In this document: positions 1 to 12,424 of the stretch, in pieces
How positions within the stretch are numbered: the first letter of the stretch is position 1
How the letters are laid out: each line of letters starts with the position of its first letter
Origin: Sipunculus nudus
Lineage: Eukaryota; Annelida; Sipuncula; Golfingiida; Sipunculidae
NCBI GenBank assembly: GCA_026874595.1
Contig: CM049306.1
Coordinates: forward strand, 44,644,019 to 44,708,018
Direction: 5' to 3'
Length of the DNA stretch: 64,000 bases
Notes under the pieces: model-generated
Told to the model about the DNA's origin: nothing
Databases searched by the model: none
Seen by the model: the letters and a program-made list of their open reading frames with translations, nothing else
Translations under genes and position numbers: made by a program

Positions 1-152
1 AGCAGTTTTGATTATCGATAAAAAGATAAAAAATTTTATTTTATTTACGGGGAAAATTCTTTTATTTATAATAAAGTACTATCTGAAATTAATATCACGA
101 TTCTCATATATAAAAGAAAATGCATTAATGCAAGATGTGCCGCACGTAGGGG

Positions 153-221
153 GTAGGACGTAGCCTAGTGGTTAAGGAGTTCGGTGCTGAAGGTCCCCGG
201 TTCGAAACCGGCCGGTGCCTC
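153..221 (+). repeat. tRNA-derived SINE-like head, unit 1
   Basis: A RNA polymerase III A box (TAGCCTAGTGG, 161-171) and a B box (GGTTCGAAACC, 199-209) lie at tRNA-like spacing, followed by GGCCGGTGCCTC. Units 2 and 3 have the exact B box GGTTCGAACCC, so this copy carries a C-to-A change in it. The anticodon arm is not a clean cloverleaf, so I call this a SINE head or tRNA relic and not a working tRNA. Confidence 0.65.
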
Positions 222-639
222 AATGGGATAATGGTAAAATCTGGTTATAGAATTTCAGATAGAGATCCGCTCCTTAATGTTTTGAGGACAAGTTATGATC
301 TCTGGATTATTCCTTACCCCGTGTATATAAAACCTGAAACCCAGGAGATTTAATAATAATATGTCATTCTTATCATATGGATACCTTTATATCCTTATTC
401 AATAGACAGTGCCACCAACAAGCCATGGACCTTTCCTTTAAAGAAAAGAAAGAAGTGCCGAACGTGGAGTACAGCACGCGAAGCGTGACAATGAAATCTA
501 TGGGACAACATATATTTATGTTGAACTTTTGTTGCTGTTGTAAAATACACTTTAGCGTTTGTCTTTATTGACATTGACAAAAAGACAAATATGGCAATTA
601 CATTTAAGTAATACTCTCCTTCTGTCTTTCGTATATAAT

Positions 640-1340
640 CATTTAAAATGAAATATCACAGAACAAACATATGCTATATCCACATTTCTGACGGACTGCT
701 TCAACCAGTGATGATGATGATAACGGCCGTGAAGTGGATTATGGGAAGAGATTATTATAATGACAATGGGAGTGATGGTGTTGAGATGATGATGGCGGAG
801 AAAATGTTGACAACCGAAGTTATAAAAAAAAACAATGGGAGAGTTAGTGGAAAGATGATGATGGTGATGAATCGATGATTGTGATAGCCTTGAAGCCGAT
901 AATGACTTTACAGGAATTATAATAAGGACAATGGGAGTGATAGTGGTGAGATAATGATTATGATTATTTAAGACGGCCTTGAAGTCAATGTTACATATAG
1001 AAATAATAATACCGAAAATGGTAGTGACCGTGATAAGATGTAGCTTCATATTCTGTTAAGCGGTGATGAAGAAGTTGATAGTGATGAGGTTAAGGTTTAA
1101 AAAATTAATAAAAAAATAAACTATTATAAACTATAATAACTAATGGTGATGGTACCATGAAGCGAGGTGTTGCGACGGCTATGATATTGATCAAATGCAA
1201 GGAATGGATATGGGATTATGATGCTGGTGATTACGAATCTTGTAATGATGTTTAGGTCACTGATGACCTAATAATAATAAAAAAAGATGATGGCTGTTGA
1301 GCAATATTGATACTGATGATAACAATATGATGATGAAGCA
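640..1340. repeat. GATGAT-rich degenerate repeat, unit 1
   Basis: The plus strand is rich in GATGAT, AATGGGAGTGAT and GCCTTGAAG words that recur every 90-150 bases. ORFs here (His-rich on minus, Met/Gly/Asp-rich on plus) come from the repeat, and I do not take them as genes. Confidence 0.6.
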
Positions 1341-1404
1341 ATAACAAATTCCTACACAGGATAAACCTCTACCACTCACACTTGTGTTAAGGGCTTGTGA
1401 CCTT

Positions 1405-1422
1405 CAGATACCGCGGTATCTG
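1405..1422. other. 18-bp perfect palindrome at the head of the minisatellite, unit 1
   Basis: CAGATACCGCGGTATCTG reads the same on both strands and lies just before the minisatellite begins. It is exact in units 1 and 3 and has one mismatch in unit 2 (17182-17199). It could be a dimeric protein site or a remnant element end. No function can be assigned. Confidence 0.7.
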
Positions 1423-1499
1423 GCGTGTTTACTAGGGGGTTATCCTTTTTATGGACGAGATTAGAGTGACTGTCAATACCTCAATACAGTGTACATTTG

Positions 1500-4400
1500 A
1501 TTGAGTTGGGTTTGTAAACCTGCGCCCTTCTCAGTTTTCAATCTGACTAATACGACTGTCTAACCTCGGCCTAATCTCGACAGAATTTTTTATTGAGACA
1601 GGCCTTTAAACCTACGCCCTTCTCAATCTGTAATTTGACTGGGGCTGTTTATCCTTGGCCTGAGCTCGTGCAAATATTTGAGACGGGTCTTTTAAACCTC
1701 CCCCTTCTCAATTCTTAATTTGACTGAGGCGGCTGTTAAACCTGGGCCTCATCTCGTGTGTATATTTGATCGAGACGGGTCTTTAAACCTACGCCTTCTC
1801 AATCTTTCATTTGACCGAGGCGGCTGTTTATCCTGAGCCCCATCTTGTGTATATTTGATTGAGACGGGTCTTTAACCTACGCCCTTCTCAATCTTTAATA
1901 TGTCTGAGGCTGTTTACCCTTGGCCTCATCTCGTCCGAATATCTGAGACGGGTTTTAAACCTATGCCCTTCTCAATCTTAAGTTTGACCGAGGCGGATAT
2001 TTATCCTTGGCCTCATCTCGTGTAAATGTTTGAGACAGGTCTTTAAACCTACGCCCTTCACAATCTTTAATTTGACTGAGGCGGTTGTTTAACCAGGGCC
2101 TCATCTTGTGTATATTTGATTGAGACGAGTCTTTAGCCTATGCCCTTCTCAATCTTTCATTTGACCGAGGCGGCTGTTTATCCTGAGCCCCATCTTGTGT
2201 ATATTTGATTGAGACGGGTCTTTCACCTACGCCCTTCTCTATCTTTAATTTGTCGGTGGCTGTTTACCCTTAGCCTCATCTCGTGCAAATATTTGAGACG
2301 GGTTTTTAACCTACGCCCTTTTCAATCTTTAGTTTGACCGAGGCGGATATTTATCCTTGGCCTCATCTCGGGTAAATGTTTGAACGGGTCTTTAAACCTA
2401 CGCCCTTCACAATCTTTAATTTGACTGAAGCGGCTGTTTAACCTGGGCCTCATCTCGTCCGAATTTTTTATTGAGACGGGACAATAAACCTACGCCCTTC
2501 TCAATCTTTAATTGACTGAGGCAGCTGTTTCTTCTTGGGCTCATCTCGTGTAAATGTTTGAGACGGGTCTTGAACTTTAAACCTACGCCCTTCTTAATCT
2601 TTAATTTGACTGAGGCTGTTAATCATTGGCCTCATCTCGTGTAAATATTTGAGACGGGTCTTTAAACCTACACCCTTCTCAATCCTTAATTTGACTGAGG
2701 CGGCTTTTAAACCAGGGCTCATCTCATGTGCATATTTGATTTAGACGGGATTTTAACCTACGCCTTCTCAAACCTTTATTGGACCGAGGCGTCTGTTTAT
2801 CCTTGGCCTCATCTCGTGTAAATATTTGAAACGGGTCTTTAAACCTACGCCTTCTCAGTCCTTTATTGGACCGAGGCGTCTGTTTATCCTTTGCCTCATC
2901 TCGTGTAAATATTTGAGACGGGTCCTTAAACCTACGCCCTTCTCAATTCTTAATTCTAACGAGGCGGCTGTTTATCCTGAGCCCCTTCTTGTGTATATTT
3001 GATTGAGACGGGTCATTAACCTACGCCCTTTTCAATCTTTAATTTGTCTTAGGCTGTTTACCCTTGGCCTTATCTCGTGTAAATATTTGAGACGGGTTTT
3101 TAACCTATGCCCTTCTCAATCTTAAGTTTGACCGAGGCGGATATTTATCCTTGGCCTCATCTGTTGTAAATGTTTGAGACGGGTCTTTTAACCTAAACCC
3201 TTCTTAATCTTAAATTTGACTGAGGCGGTTGTTTAACCAGGGCCTCATCTTGTGTATATTTGATTGAGACGGATCTTTAGCCTATGCCCTTCTCAATCTT
3301 TCATTTGACCGAGGCGGCTGTTTATCCTGAGCCCCATTTTGTGTATATTTGATTGAGACGGGTCTTTCACCTACGCCCTTCTCTATCTTTAATTTGTCGG
3401 TGGCTGTTAACCCTTGGCCTCATCTCGTGCAAATATTTGAGACGGGTTTTTAACCTACGCCCTTCTCAATCTTTAGTTTGACCGAGGCGGATATTTATCC
3501 TTGGCCTCATCTCGGGTAAATGTTTGAACGGGTCTTTAAACCTACGCCCTTCACAATCTTTAATTTGACTGAAGCGGCTGTTTAAACTGGGTCTCATCTC
3601 GTCCGAATATTTGATTGAGACGGGTCAATCAACCTACGCCCTTCTCAATCTTTAACTGACTGAGGCAGCTGTTTCTTCTTGGGCTCATCTCGTGTAAATG
3701 TTTGAGACGGGTCTTTAAACCTACGCCCTTCTTAATCTTTATTTGACTGAGGCTGTTAATCATTGGCCTCATCTCGTGTAAATATTTGAGACGGGTCTTT
3801 AAACCTACACCCTTCTCAATCCTTAATTTGACTGCGGCGGCTTTTAAACCAGAGCTCATCTCATGTGCATATTTGATTGAGACGGGATTTTAAACCTACG
3901 CCTTCTCAAACCTTTATTGGACCGAGGCGTCTGTTTATCCTTGGCCTCATCTCGTGTAAATATTTGAAACGGGTCTTTAAACCTACGCCTTCTCAGTCCT
4001 TTATTGGACCGAGGCGTCTGTTTATCCTTGGCCTCATCTCGTGTAAATATTTGAGACGGGTCCTTAAACCTACGCCCTTCTCAATTCTTAATTCTAACGA
4101 GGCGGCTGTTTATCCGGAGCCCCTTTTTGTGTACATTGGATTGAGACGGGTCATTAACCTACGCCCTTTTCAATCTTTAATTTGTCTGAGGCTGTTTACC
4201 CTTGGCCTCATCTCGTGTAAATATTTGAGACGGGTTTTTAACCTACGCCCTTCTCAATATTTAGTTTGACCGAAGCGGATATTTATCCATGGCCTCATCT
4301 CGACCGAATATTTGATTGAGACGGGTCAATAAACCTACGCCCTTCTCAATCTTTAATTGACTGAGGCAGCTGTTTCTTCTTGGGCTCATCTCGTGTAAAT

Positions 4401-6535
4401 GTTTGAGACGGGTCTTTAAACCTACGCCTTTCTTAATCTTTAATTTGTCTGAGGCTGTTAATCATTGGCCTCATCTCGTGTAAATATTTGAGACGGGTCC
4501 TTAAACCTACGCCCTTCTCAATTCTTAATTCTAACGAGACGGCTGTTTATCCTGAGCCCCTTCTTGTGTATATTTGATTGAGACGGGTCATTAACCTACG
4601 CCCTTTTCAATCTTTAATTTGTCTTAGGCTGTTTACCCTTGGCCTTATCTCGTGTAAATATTTGAGACGGGTTTTTAACCTATGCCCTTCTCAATCTTAA
4701 GTTTGACCGAGGCGGATATTTATCCTTGGCCTCATCTGTTGTAAATGTTTGAGACGGGTCTTTTAACCTAAACCCTTCTTAATCTTAAATTTGACTGAGG
4801 CGGTTGTTTAACCAGGGCCTCATCTTGTGTATATTTGATTGAGACGGATCTTTAGCCTATGCCCTTCTCAATCTTTCATTTGACCGAGGCGGCTGTTTAT
4901 CCTGAGCCCCATTTTGTGTATATTTGATTGAGACGGGTCTTTCACCTACGCCCTTCTCTATCTTTAATTTGTCGGTGGCTGTTAACCCTAAGCCTCATCT
5001 CGTGCAAATATTTGAGACGGGTTTTTAACCTACGCCCTTCTCAATCTTTAGTTTGACCGAGGCGGATATTTATCCTTGGCCTCATCTCGGGTAAATGTTT
5101 GAACGGGTCTTTAAACCTACGCCCTTCACAATCTTTAATTTGACTGAAGCGGCTGTTTAAACTGGGTCTCATCTCGTCCGAATATTTGATTGAGACGGGT
5201 CAATCAACCTACGCCCTTCTCAATCTTTAACTGACTGAGGCAGCTGTTTCTTCTTGGGCTCATCTCGTGTAAATGTTTGAGACGGGTCTTTAAACCTACG
5301 CCCTTCTTAATCTTTATTTGACTGAGGCTGTTAATCATTGGCCTCATCTCGTGTAAATATTTGAGACGGGTCTTTAAACCTACACCCTTCTCAATCCTTA
5401 ATTTGACTGAGGCGGCTTTTAAACCAGGGCTCATCTCATGTGCATATTTGATTGAGACGGGATTTTAAACCTACGCCTTCTCAAACCTTAATTGGACCGA
5501 GGCGGCTTTTAAATAAAGGCTCATCTCATGTGCATATTTGATTGAGACGGGATTTTAAACCTACGCCTTCTCAAACCTTTATTGGACCGAGGCGTCTGTT
5601 TATCCTTGGCCTCATCTCGTGTAAATATTTGAAACGGGTCTTTAAACCTACGCCTTCTCAGTCCTTTATTGGACCGAGGCGTAATTTCAATCTTTAGTTT
5701 GACCGAAGCGGATATTTATCCATGGCATCATCTCGTCCGAATATTTGATTGAGACGGGTCAATAAACCTACGCCCTTCTCAATCTTTAATTGACTGAGGC
5801 AGCTGTTTCTTCTTGGGCTCATCTCGTGTAAATGTTTGAGACGGGTCTTTAAACCTACACCCTTCTCAATCCTTAATTTGACTGAGGCGGCTTTTAAACC
5901 AGGGATCATCTCATGTGCATATTTGATTGAGACGGGATTTTAAACCTACGCCTTCTCAAACCTTTATTGGACCGAGGCGTCTGTTTATCCTTGGCCTCAT
6001 CTCGTGTAAATATTTGAGACGGGTCTTTGAACCTACGCCCTTCTCAATTCTTAATTCTAACGAGGCGGCTGTTTAACCTGGTCCTCATCTCGTGTGTATA
6101 CTTGATTGTGACGGGTCAATAAACCTACGCACTTCTCAATCTTTGATTTGACTGATGCTGTTTATCCTTGGCCTCACCTCGTGTAAATATTTGAGACGGG
6201 TCTTTAAACTTACGCCCTTCTCAATTCTTAATTCTAACGAGGCGGCTGTTTAACCTGGTCTTCATCTCGTGTGTATACTTTATTGAGACAGGTCTTTTAA
6301 ACCTGCCCCCTTCTCAATTCTTAATTTGACCGAGGTGGCTGTTTAACCTGGTCGTCATCCCATGTGTAGATTTGATTGAGACGGGTTTTTTAACCTACGC
6401 CCTTCTCAATCCTTTATTGGACTCAGGCTGCTGTTAACCTGAGCCGCAGCTCGTCCGAATATTATTTTTAGACGAGTCTTTAACCTATGCCCTTCTCAAT
6501 TTTTAATTTGACTGAGGCTGAGTAAAGGGTCTTTA
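1500..6535. repeat. Minisatellite of about 87-bp dimeric monomers, unit 1
   Basis: About 5 kb of imperfect tandem monomers. Typical words are GAGACGGGTCTTTAAACC, TACGCCCTTCTCAATC, GACTGAGGCGGCTG and TTATCCTTGGCCTCATCTCG. Each monomer has two related halves of about 43 bp: the GAGACGGG half aligns with the GAGGCGGC half, and CCTACGCCCTTCTC aligns with CCTTGGCCTCATCTC. A block at about 2950-3870 recurs at about 4525-5445 (offset 1575 bp), so larger blocks have also been duplicated. ORFs in the array encode a roughly 29-residue repeat and are by-products. Confidence 0.93.
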
Positions 6536-8060
6536 ACTTATGCCTTTATACCTGAGAGTGAGACGTTATCTTAACTACATCTGTTATAAACTAAATCCTG
6601 GATTGAGCAGGGCCTCTAACCTATTCCCACTTCAACCGATTATTTAACTGAGACATTCTCTCTACAACTTCTGTTCTCAACTAAATACTGGACTAAGTAT
6701 TGGGTATTTAACGTATACGCTTATCTGAACCATTTAATGATTGAGAGAAATCTCTTGGATATATCTGATCTAAACTATATAAGAATTGGGTTGAATAGGG
6801 TCTTCAACTTACGCCTATCGTAACATTTCATTTAACTGAGACATTATCTCAACTACATCTGTTCTCAACTAAACACTGCATTGAGTATAGGATATTCAGC
6901 TTACGCCTATCTCAACTGTTTATTAAATTGGGAGAATTATTTTAGCTGCAACTGTAAAAAAATAAATACTGGACTGAGCAGGGCCTTCAACCTACGCCTA
7001 TCTCAACTCTTCTTTTAACTGAGACATTCGTTCAACTACATCTGTTCTCAACTAAACACTGAGTAAAGGATATTTAACTTATGCCTATCTCAACTGTTTA
7101 TTAAATTGAGAGAATTATTTTAGCTGCAGCTGTAAATAAAACTAAAAACTGGACTGAGCCGGGCCTTCAACCTACGCCTATCTCTTCTTTAAACTGAGAC
7201 ATTCGTTCAACTTCATCTGTTCTCAACTAAACACTGCATTGAGTATAGGAAATTTTACTTACGCCTATCTCAACTGTTTATTAAATTGAGAGAATTATTT
7301 TACCTGCAACTGTTAAAAAAATAAATACTGGACTGACCAGGGCCTTCAACCTACGCCTATCTCAACTCTTTTTTTAACCGAGACATTCGCTCAACCACAT
7401 CTGTTCTCAACTAAACACTGCATTGAGTATAGGATATTTTACTTACGCCTATCTCAACTGTTTATTAAATTGAGAGAATTATTTTAGCTGCAACAGTAAA
7501 AAAACTAAATACTGGACTGAGCCGGGCCTTCAACCTTCGCGTATCTCAACTCTCCTTTAAACTGAGACATTCGTTCAACTACATCTGTTCTCAACTTAAC
7601 ACTGCATTGAGTATAGGATATTTGACAAACGCCCATCTCAACTGTCAATTAAGTTGTGAAATTTCTTTTAGCTATATGTGTTATATACTAAATACTAGAT
7701 TGAACAGAGCCTTTTACCTACGCCAATCTCAACCAATTTTTAACTGAGACATTCTCTCAACAACAACTGTTCTCAACTAAATGATACTGGACTAAGTAGG
7801 GTACGTATTGAACTTATGCCTATCTGAACCATTCAATGATTGAGAGAAACCTTTTGCTGCATCTGTGCAAAACTATATATATGCTGGATTGAGTAGGGTA
7901 TTTAACTAACGCCTATCTGTACCGTTTATTTAATAAAGATATTTCATTTTGCTACATTTAAATTAAATACTAGATTGAGTAGGGCCTATGACCTCCACCC
8001 ATCTCAACCGTTTATTCAACTTGAATTGTTTGAATTAAATCAGGGAATAAACCTACACTC
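6536..8060. repeat. Decayed flank of the minisatellite, unit 1
   Basis: The repeat continues in a more diverged form, with words such as CTGAGACATTCGTTCAACTA, GTTCTCAACTAAACACTG and TTACGCCTATCTCAACTG. The half-unit TTGAGTATAGGATATT..ACGCCTATCTCAAC aligns with the TTGAGACGGG..ACGCCCTTCTCAATC half of the main array. Copies become less regular toward the gene. A minus-strand AATAAA at 8011-8016, about 136 bases after the gene's stop, is a weak candidate poly(A) signal because TTTATT words are frequent in this repeat. Confidence 0.8.
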
Positions 8061-8151
8061 ATCCTAACTAGGATTTGAAGAAGTTTTTCGTCATGTCTTA
8101 GCTAAAGAATGTATCTAGTCAATGTTACCATGTTAGCATTGTCTGTCTTAA

Positions 8152-9766
8152 TTACAGTTTGTGTAGGTCTATAATGGATGTCCAAGACCCCAGTCCAGAG
8201 CCCTGTAGCTGGGTCCTGTTCAGGTCAGAGAGAGAGGCCCAAGACCTCAGACTCCCGTTAGTGCCATCTGACAGAAACTCATTTCGAAAATGGTCGCTAG
8301 ATGGCGCATGCTGTGCAGAATGTTTGGAGAAAGTGCCACCGTCACCAGCCAGTTTCTTGTCAACCTCCGTATCAAAAGTCAAGTCGGGTATTTTATTCAG
8401 TTCTGGTGCACTTCGTGATAACATCACACTCCGTGTATTATATACAGTGTTGCCCATGCGATCATTACGTATGCTAAAACTATTACTAAAAGTCTTGTGA
8501 TCCAAAGCTGTCGTAAATTTAATGTCCCTGGGTGACGACTCGGCGCTAAGGACGCCCTCATAACTCTGTTCAGTCTGGGTTAAGTCAATAGATCGTGCAA
8601 CGTCGTTTTTAGACTTAACAGTGGTCATTGTGTGGTCAATGGTATCACCTGAAATTTCCGTCAAACCTTGGACGGTTGTAGAGTCGAGGGTATTCAGGGT
8701 GTTGGTCAAAACGTTGGCACTTGGGATGTTGTCGATAGACTCTGAGGTGGTCATAGCACAGTCAAAGCTGCTAGCCAGTGTGTCAATCAAAATATCATTA
8801 CTCTCGACGTTGCTACATGGCACTGCAGTGGTCAGAGTAGAGTCAATTTTAGTAGCCAAGTTGTTAGTCAAAACGGTGTGTTTGATACAGTCAGTAGTCA
8901 CCATCGTGCAGTCAAAGGCGCCACTCAAAGTGTCAGCCGAAGCCTGGTATGAATCAAGGCTGTTAGTCAGGCTTTCAGTCAATACGGGATCAGTCTGGAT
9001 GTCTAGGTTATAGTCAACAGTCATCAAAGTAGAGTCAGAGGCGCAATTTAAAGTGCCAGCTGAAGCCTGGTCAGTAGTAGAGCCAGGTTTTTTAGTCAGG
9101 ATGGCAGGCAAAACGTCAGTCTGGTCGTCGTTAGACTCAACAGTCATCACTGCTAAGTCAAGGGCGCCAATAGAACAGCCAGCTGAAGCCTGGTCACTTT
9201 GAGCATTGCTCGTAAACCTAAAGACCATGGAGTCATTAAGTTCAGACTTAAGGCTCAAGTCACCCTCCATATCTTCGTCAGTCGGTGGTCTGTGTGTCCG
9301 TACTTCTGTCAGACTCGAGTCATCGAGAGAGTCCTGGAACACCTCCCCCATGAAGGTCCCAACTTTGTCGTGAACCGCCTGATCTAGCACATCGCGTCCA
9401 ATTAATCTCTGGGCCGAGTCTGGATCAGACACGCTGGACAAGTCGCTTTGCAGACAGATTTTATGAAGTATTTCCAGTGGGTCATACCCCGGGATATGGT
9501 CACAAAGTATCTCCTCTACGGACGATGCTTGCTTCCGGACTCCTGTGACGGTCCATATACTTGTTACGTCGTCGGTCTGTTCTATGTCGTCTGCTGGTCG
9601 TTCCCGCCTAAAACAGGCTCCGAGGTTTTTAGTTCCTTTCCATATAAATCTTGGTAACTGTCTGATGGTCCTGAAAAGGCGGGAAAACCTATTCCTGATA
9701 CTCACCACGTGGACTACGTTACCTGTTGTGTGCTGACGCATGCCGGGACTTAAACTGCTACTTTTC
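8152..9766 (-). CDS. Large coding exon of the tandem repeat-protein gene, unit 1
   Basis: Second (last) coding exon of a gene I do not recognise. It begins at 9766, after the minus-strand acceptor CATTTATTTACAG, with one base completing an Arg codon begun in the exon at 12197. It stays open to a TAA at 8152. The exon encodes about 538 residues: a basic, aromatic segment (RNRFSRLFRTIRQLPRFIWK), then acidic and Ser-rich sequence, then a Ser/Thr/Asp-rich domain of degenerate repeats starting with QASAG or QASAD, and a C-terminus with SWASLSDLNR and SWTSIIDLHK. No signal peptide or membrane segment is visible. The open frame runs upstream of the acceptor to 9834, but those residues differ between units and are probably intron. 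There are about 20 residue differences from unit 2. Confidence 0.72.
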
Positions 9767-9879
9767 CTGTAAATAAATGTATCATACTTTTTATGTAAAC
9801 GAAAGACAACAGGAGACGGATTAATGAATGTCACTCATGTGATTATCAGGTGTTCTGTGACAATGAAAACAAATATTAT

Positions 9880-11230
9880 TTGATTTTTTTGGTTACATTA
9901 TATAGTATCATATTATGTTATATCGCATTATGTAATATTATGTTATATCAAAAGACTATTTATACATTATATAATATTATATAAATGAATATATTAAGAA
10001 TGTAATGTGTTGTTTCCAGTGTGGCATACCATGCAGTCAAAGGAGGTTATAAAACTCGTTTTGTATTAATTTACATTTACGAGCACGAAATCAAATTATA
10101 TCATATAATTTAAGTTATATTATGTTGTCATATTATGTATACTCTTTCATATTATATTGTCATGTCATTTTATATTATAATATTTATGTTTTTTATATTA
10201 TATTACATTGTATCATATTAATCTATGTCATGTATTATATTATGTTATATTATATTATGTTGTGTTATATTATGTATTTTTTGTGTTATGTTACATTTTA
10301 ACATGTTTCATTATATTTTATTTCATTTTATTATGTAAGGTAATGTTCTATTATATTACATCACATTACATTGTAATATCTCATGTCCTTTTATATTATA
10401 TAATATTATTACAGTATGGCAAATCATGTTATGTTATGTAATATCATGTCTGGTTTTTCCATTAAATAATGTTTCAATACATAATGTCATGTTTTGCCAT
10501 ATTTAATTAAAATATCTTACATTTTATAACCTTAATAAGTTATTATTTTATATTATTTTATAATATTACATTATTATATTATAGCGTACAATTGAAAGTC
10601 ACATATATATTTATAAAGACAACGATAATGAGAAATTTTGTTTTTATTATATTATATATTATTATACTACATTATATCAAATATATATATATATTATGTC
10701 GTGTCTTTTAATGTGATGATAAATAATATTATATGTTATATTATATTATAATATATATTATATTATACACTGAAAGACATAACATTACATTATATCTCAT
10801 TATTATATTGTCTCATATTTTATTGAATCATTTTATATTATGTGATATTATGAAATGGTATTTTATTGTATCTGACTTATATCACATTATATCTATATTT
10901 TATTCACATTATGTTAGCCATGTACGTCTTTGTCAGGGTTACATCTGTGTTTTGTTCAGTGATAGTGAGTTGAACATGTTTGAATTATATTGTATTATAT
11001 TATATTATATTATAATTTATTATACATTATATTATATAAGATTATATTATATTAAAAGAATTTTATACGCAGTATTCAATGTTATATCTATATTCATCAA
11101 ACAGTCAGTGAAACTGAGAAAACATGTTATATTTTATTATATCAAATAACATTAACTTATATTGACTTATGTTTATTTAAATTGACTTATATCAACTTAA
11201 TAAAGTAATATAAATTTATATTAACGTAAA
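9880..11230. repeat. AT-rich low-complexity DNA in the intron, unit 1
   Basis: More than 1.3 kb made largely of TTATATTATA-type words. The ORFs here are Tyr/Ile-rich by-products. The block lies inside the 2.4-kb intron of the gene. The site where unit 3 received its LTR element is the ATTGT at 10989-10993. Confidence 0.85.
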
Positions 11231-11707
11231 TTAACTAGTATTATAGGCTTAACCATATTCAGTTCCTAAAACTTTGTACGATCAATATTTGATTCCAGGT
11301 GCATGAAATAAATAAGCTATCAATTTTCACATGCACAGGTCTGTGTATTCCCAGCGCATGTGGTCCGATGGACGTAAAATACTAAAATTATTCGTATAAG
11401 TTACAATACAGTTCACGGAAGAAATGATATAAAAATATTATAATTTCAAACAGATTATACCGACTTATATATAATACAACACAGTCGCTTGAATCCTCAT
11501 TTAGGGGAGATTGTTAGAAACCGATAGAGCGTAGGACACACGCATGTTTGGGCACCTCTTTTGTTATATACGTTGTTTAATATACTAACTACGTAAGGCA
11601 CGACCATGAAATCATTAAGTGTAACGTTTCGTACATTGCTCGAAAAGATCACACTCACAAACTCAAGCGTAAAGGTGGAAAGAGAAGGACCAGTGGTGCT
11701 AACAAAA

Positions 11708-11805
11708 TGACGTCATCACAACGTGCGTAACCAAAACAAAATGTAGCGCATGCGCGCATCATCGGTCGCCGGCTTGGTGGTTGCCACGCGACCGCCATTG
11801 TTCAT
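11708..11805. promoter_or_regulatory. Intronic CRE / NRF-1 / YY1-like promoter cluster, unit 1
   Basis: Within the gene's intron lie a perfect CRE (TGACGTCA, 11708-11715), an exact NRF-1-type palindrome (GCGCATGCGC, 11746-11755) and a minus-strand ATGGCGG near 11795, in a GC-rich island within AT-rich DNA. This is the make-up of a housekeeping-type, often bidirectional promoter. It could drive a transcript that starts in the intron and joins the large exon, where Met in SPGMRQ would be a start. Unit 1 has lost about 30 bases just beyond it. Confidence 0.5.
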
Positions 11806-12196
11806 GTCTTTTGAGGATATTTATGCGAGGGGTTTTATGATATTTAACGATTTATATTAATACAAATATCAAATCATATATTAGAGGGGAAGGTTTATAA
11901 ATTATAAAGTCACGTACGTCATTGTTAAAAATAAAATTGGTAAGACAAATTTAATCCAACTATGCGGGCCTGTCACGTTGTAGATGGTATAGGCCTAACA
12001 CTATTATCAGTCATTACCCATCATTAATCTATGAAATGTCGGTGGATTTTGATTCACAAAGTATGCTTAGAATGTGATTTATTAGTTTATGTATATGCTA
12101 AACTACTAAAGCACATTAATTGTGACGTAGCGACAGTATTTGGTGGGTAAAAATGGGAGCATCTTTCTTGGGAAGAACAGATTTTTATAAATTTAC

Positions 12197-12321
12197 CTTT
12201 GGGCCAGGTCGCTGCAGTCTTCTTGGACGGTCGGGGAGCCCTCCGTGACGTAGATCTCATGGTCGCGTATCCATTGGCTTGTCCTTTCTGCTTTAGCGAG
12301 TCTAAAAGCGATCGAGTTCAT
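12197..12321 (-). CDS. First coding exon of the tandem repeat-protein gene, unit 1
   Basis: Predicted start is the minus-strand ATG at 12321-12319, with A at position -3. It is followed by 41 codons and two bases, then donor AAG|GTAAAT at 12196. The two leftover bases (AG) pair with the G that opens the exon at 9766 to make Arg, so phase fits. The start lies within a longer open stretch. Compared with units 2 and 3 this copy has two extra bases about 35 bases upstream of the ATG. They would break the frame if translation began further upstream but are harmless in a 5' UTR. A pair of CREs lies at 12441-12481. Confidence 0.6.
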
Positions 12322-12424
12322 TGTGATACCGGCTTGAATACACAAGGGTATAAGGAAGTTTCAGGATACTTTGTACAAAGCTTCGCTAAATAGCTTGTGC
12401 TCACACGAAAATATCATGAGAAAC

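Noticed and set aside
161-221. Functional tRNA gene
   Set aside because: A and B boxes are present, but the anticodon arm and acceptor pairing are not convincing. Unit 1 also has a changed B box.
3629-5434. Repeat-rich ORFs on both strands in the minisatellites, for example at 3629-3859, 3877-4269, 5204-5434 and 21682-21966
   Set aside because: They encode only the 29-residue translation of the 87-bp monomer and change frame with monomer indels. They have no start or splice context and no conservation as proteins.
1500-6535. CRISPR-like array
   Set aside because: Spacing looks regular, but the repeats are contiguous 87-bp monomers without unique spacers, in animal DNA.
8159-9013. Plus-strand frames opposite the large exon (8159-8500, 8621-9013 and counterparts)
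   Set aside because: Shadows of the longer minus-strand exon, with no splice or start evidence.
10208-11149. Tyr/Ile/Leu-rich frames in the AT-rich block (also in units 2 and 3)
   Set aside because: Low-complexity TTATATTATA DNA gives long open frames by chance. They look like membrane proteins only because of codon composition.
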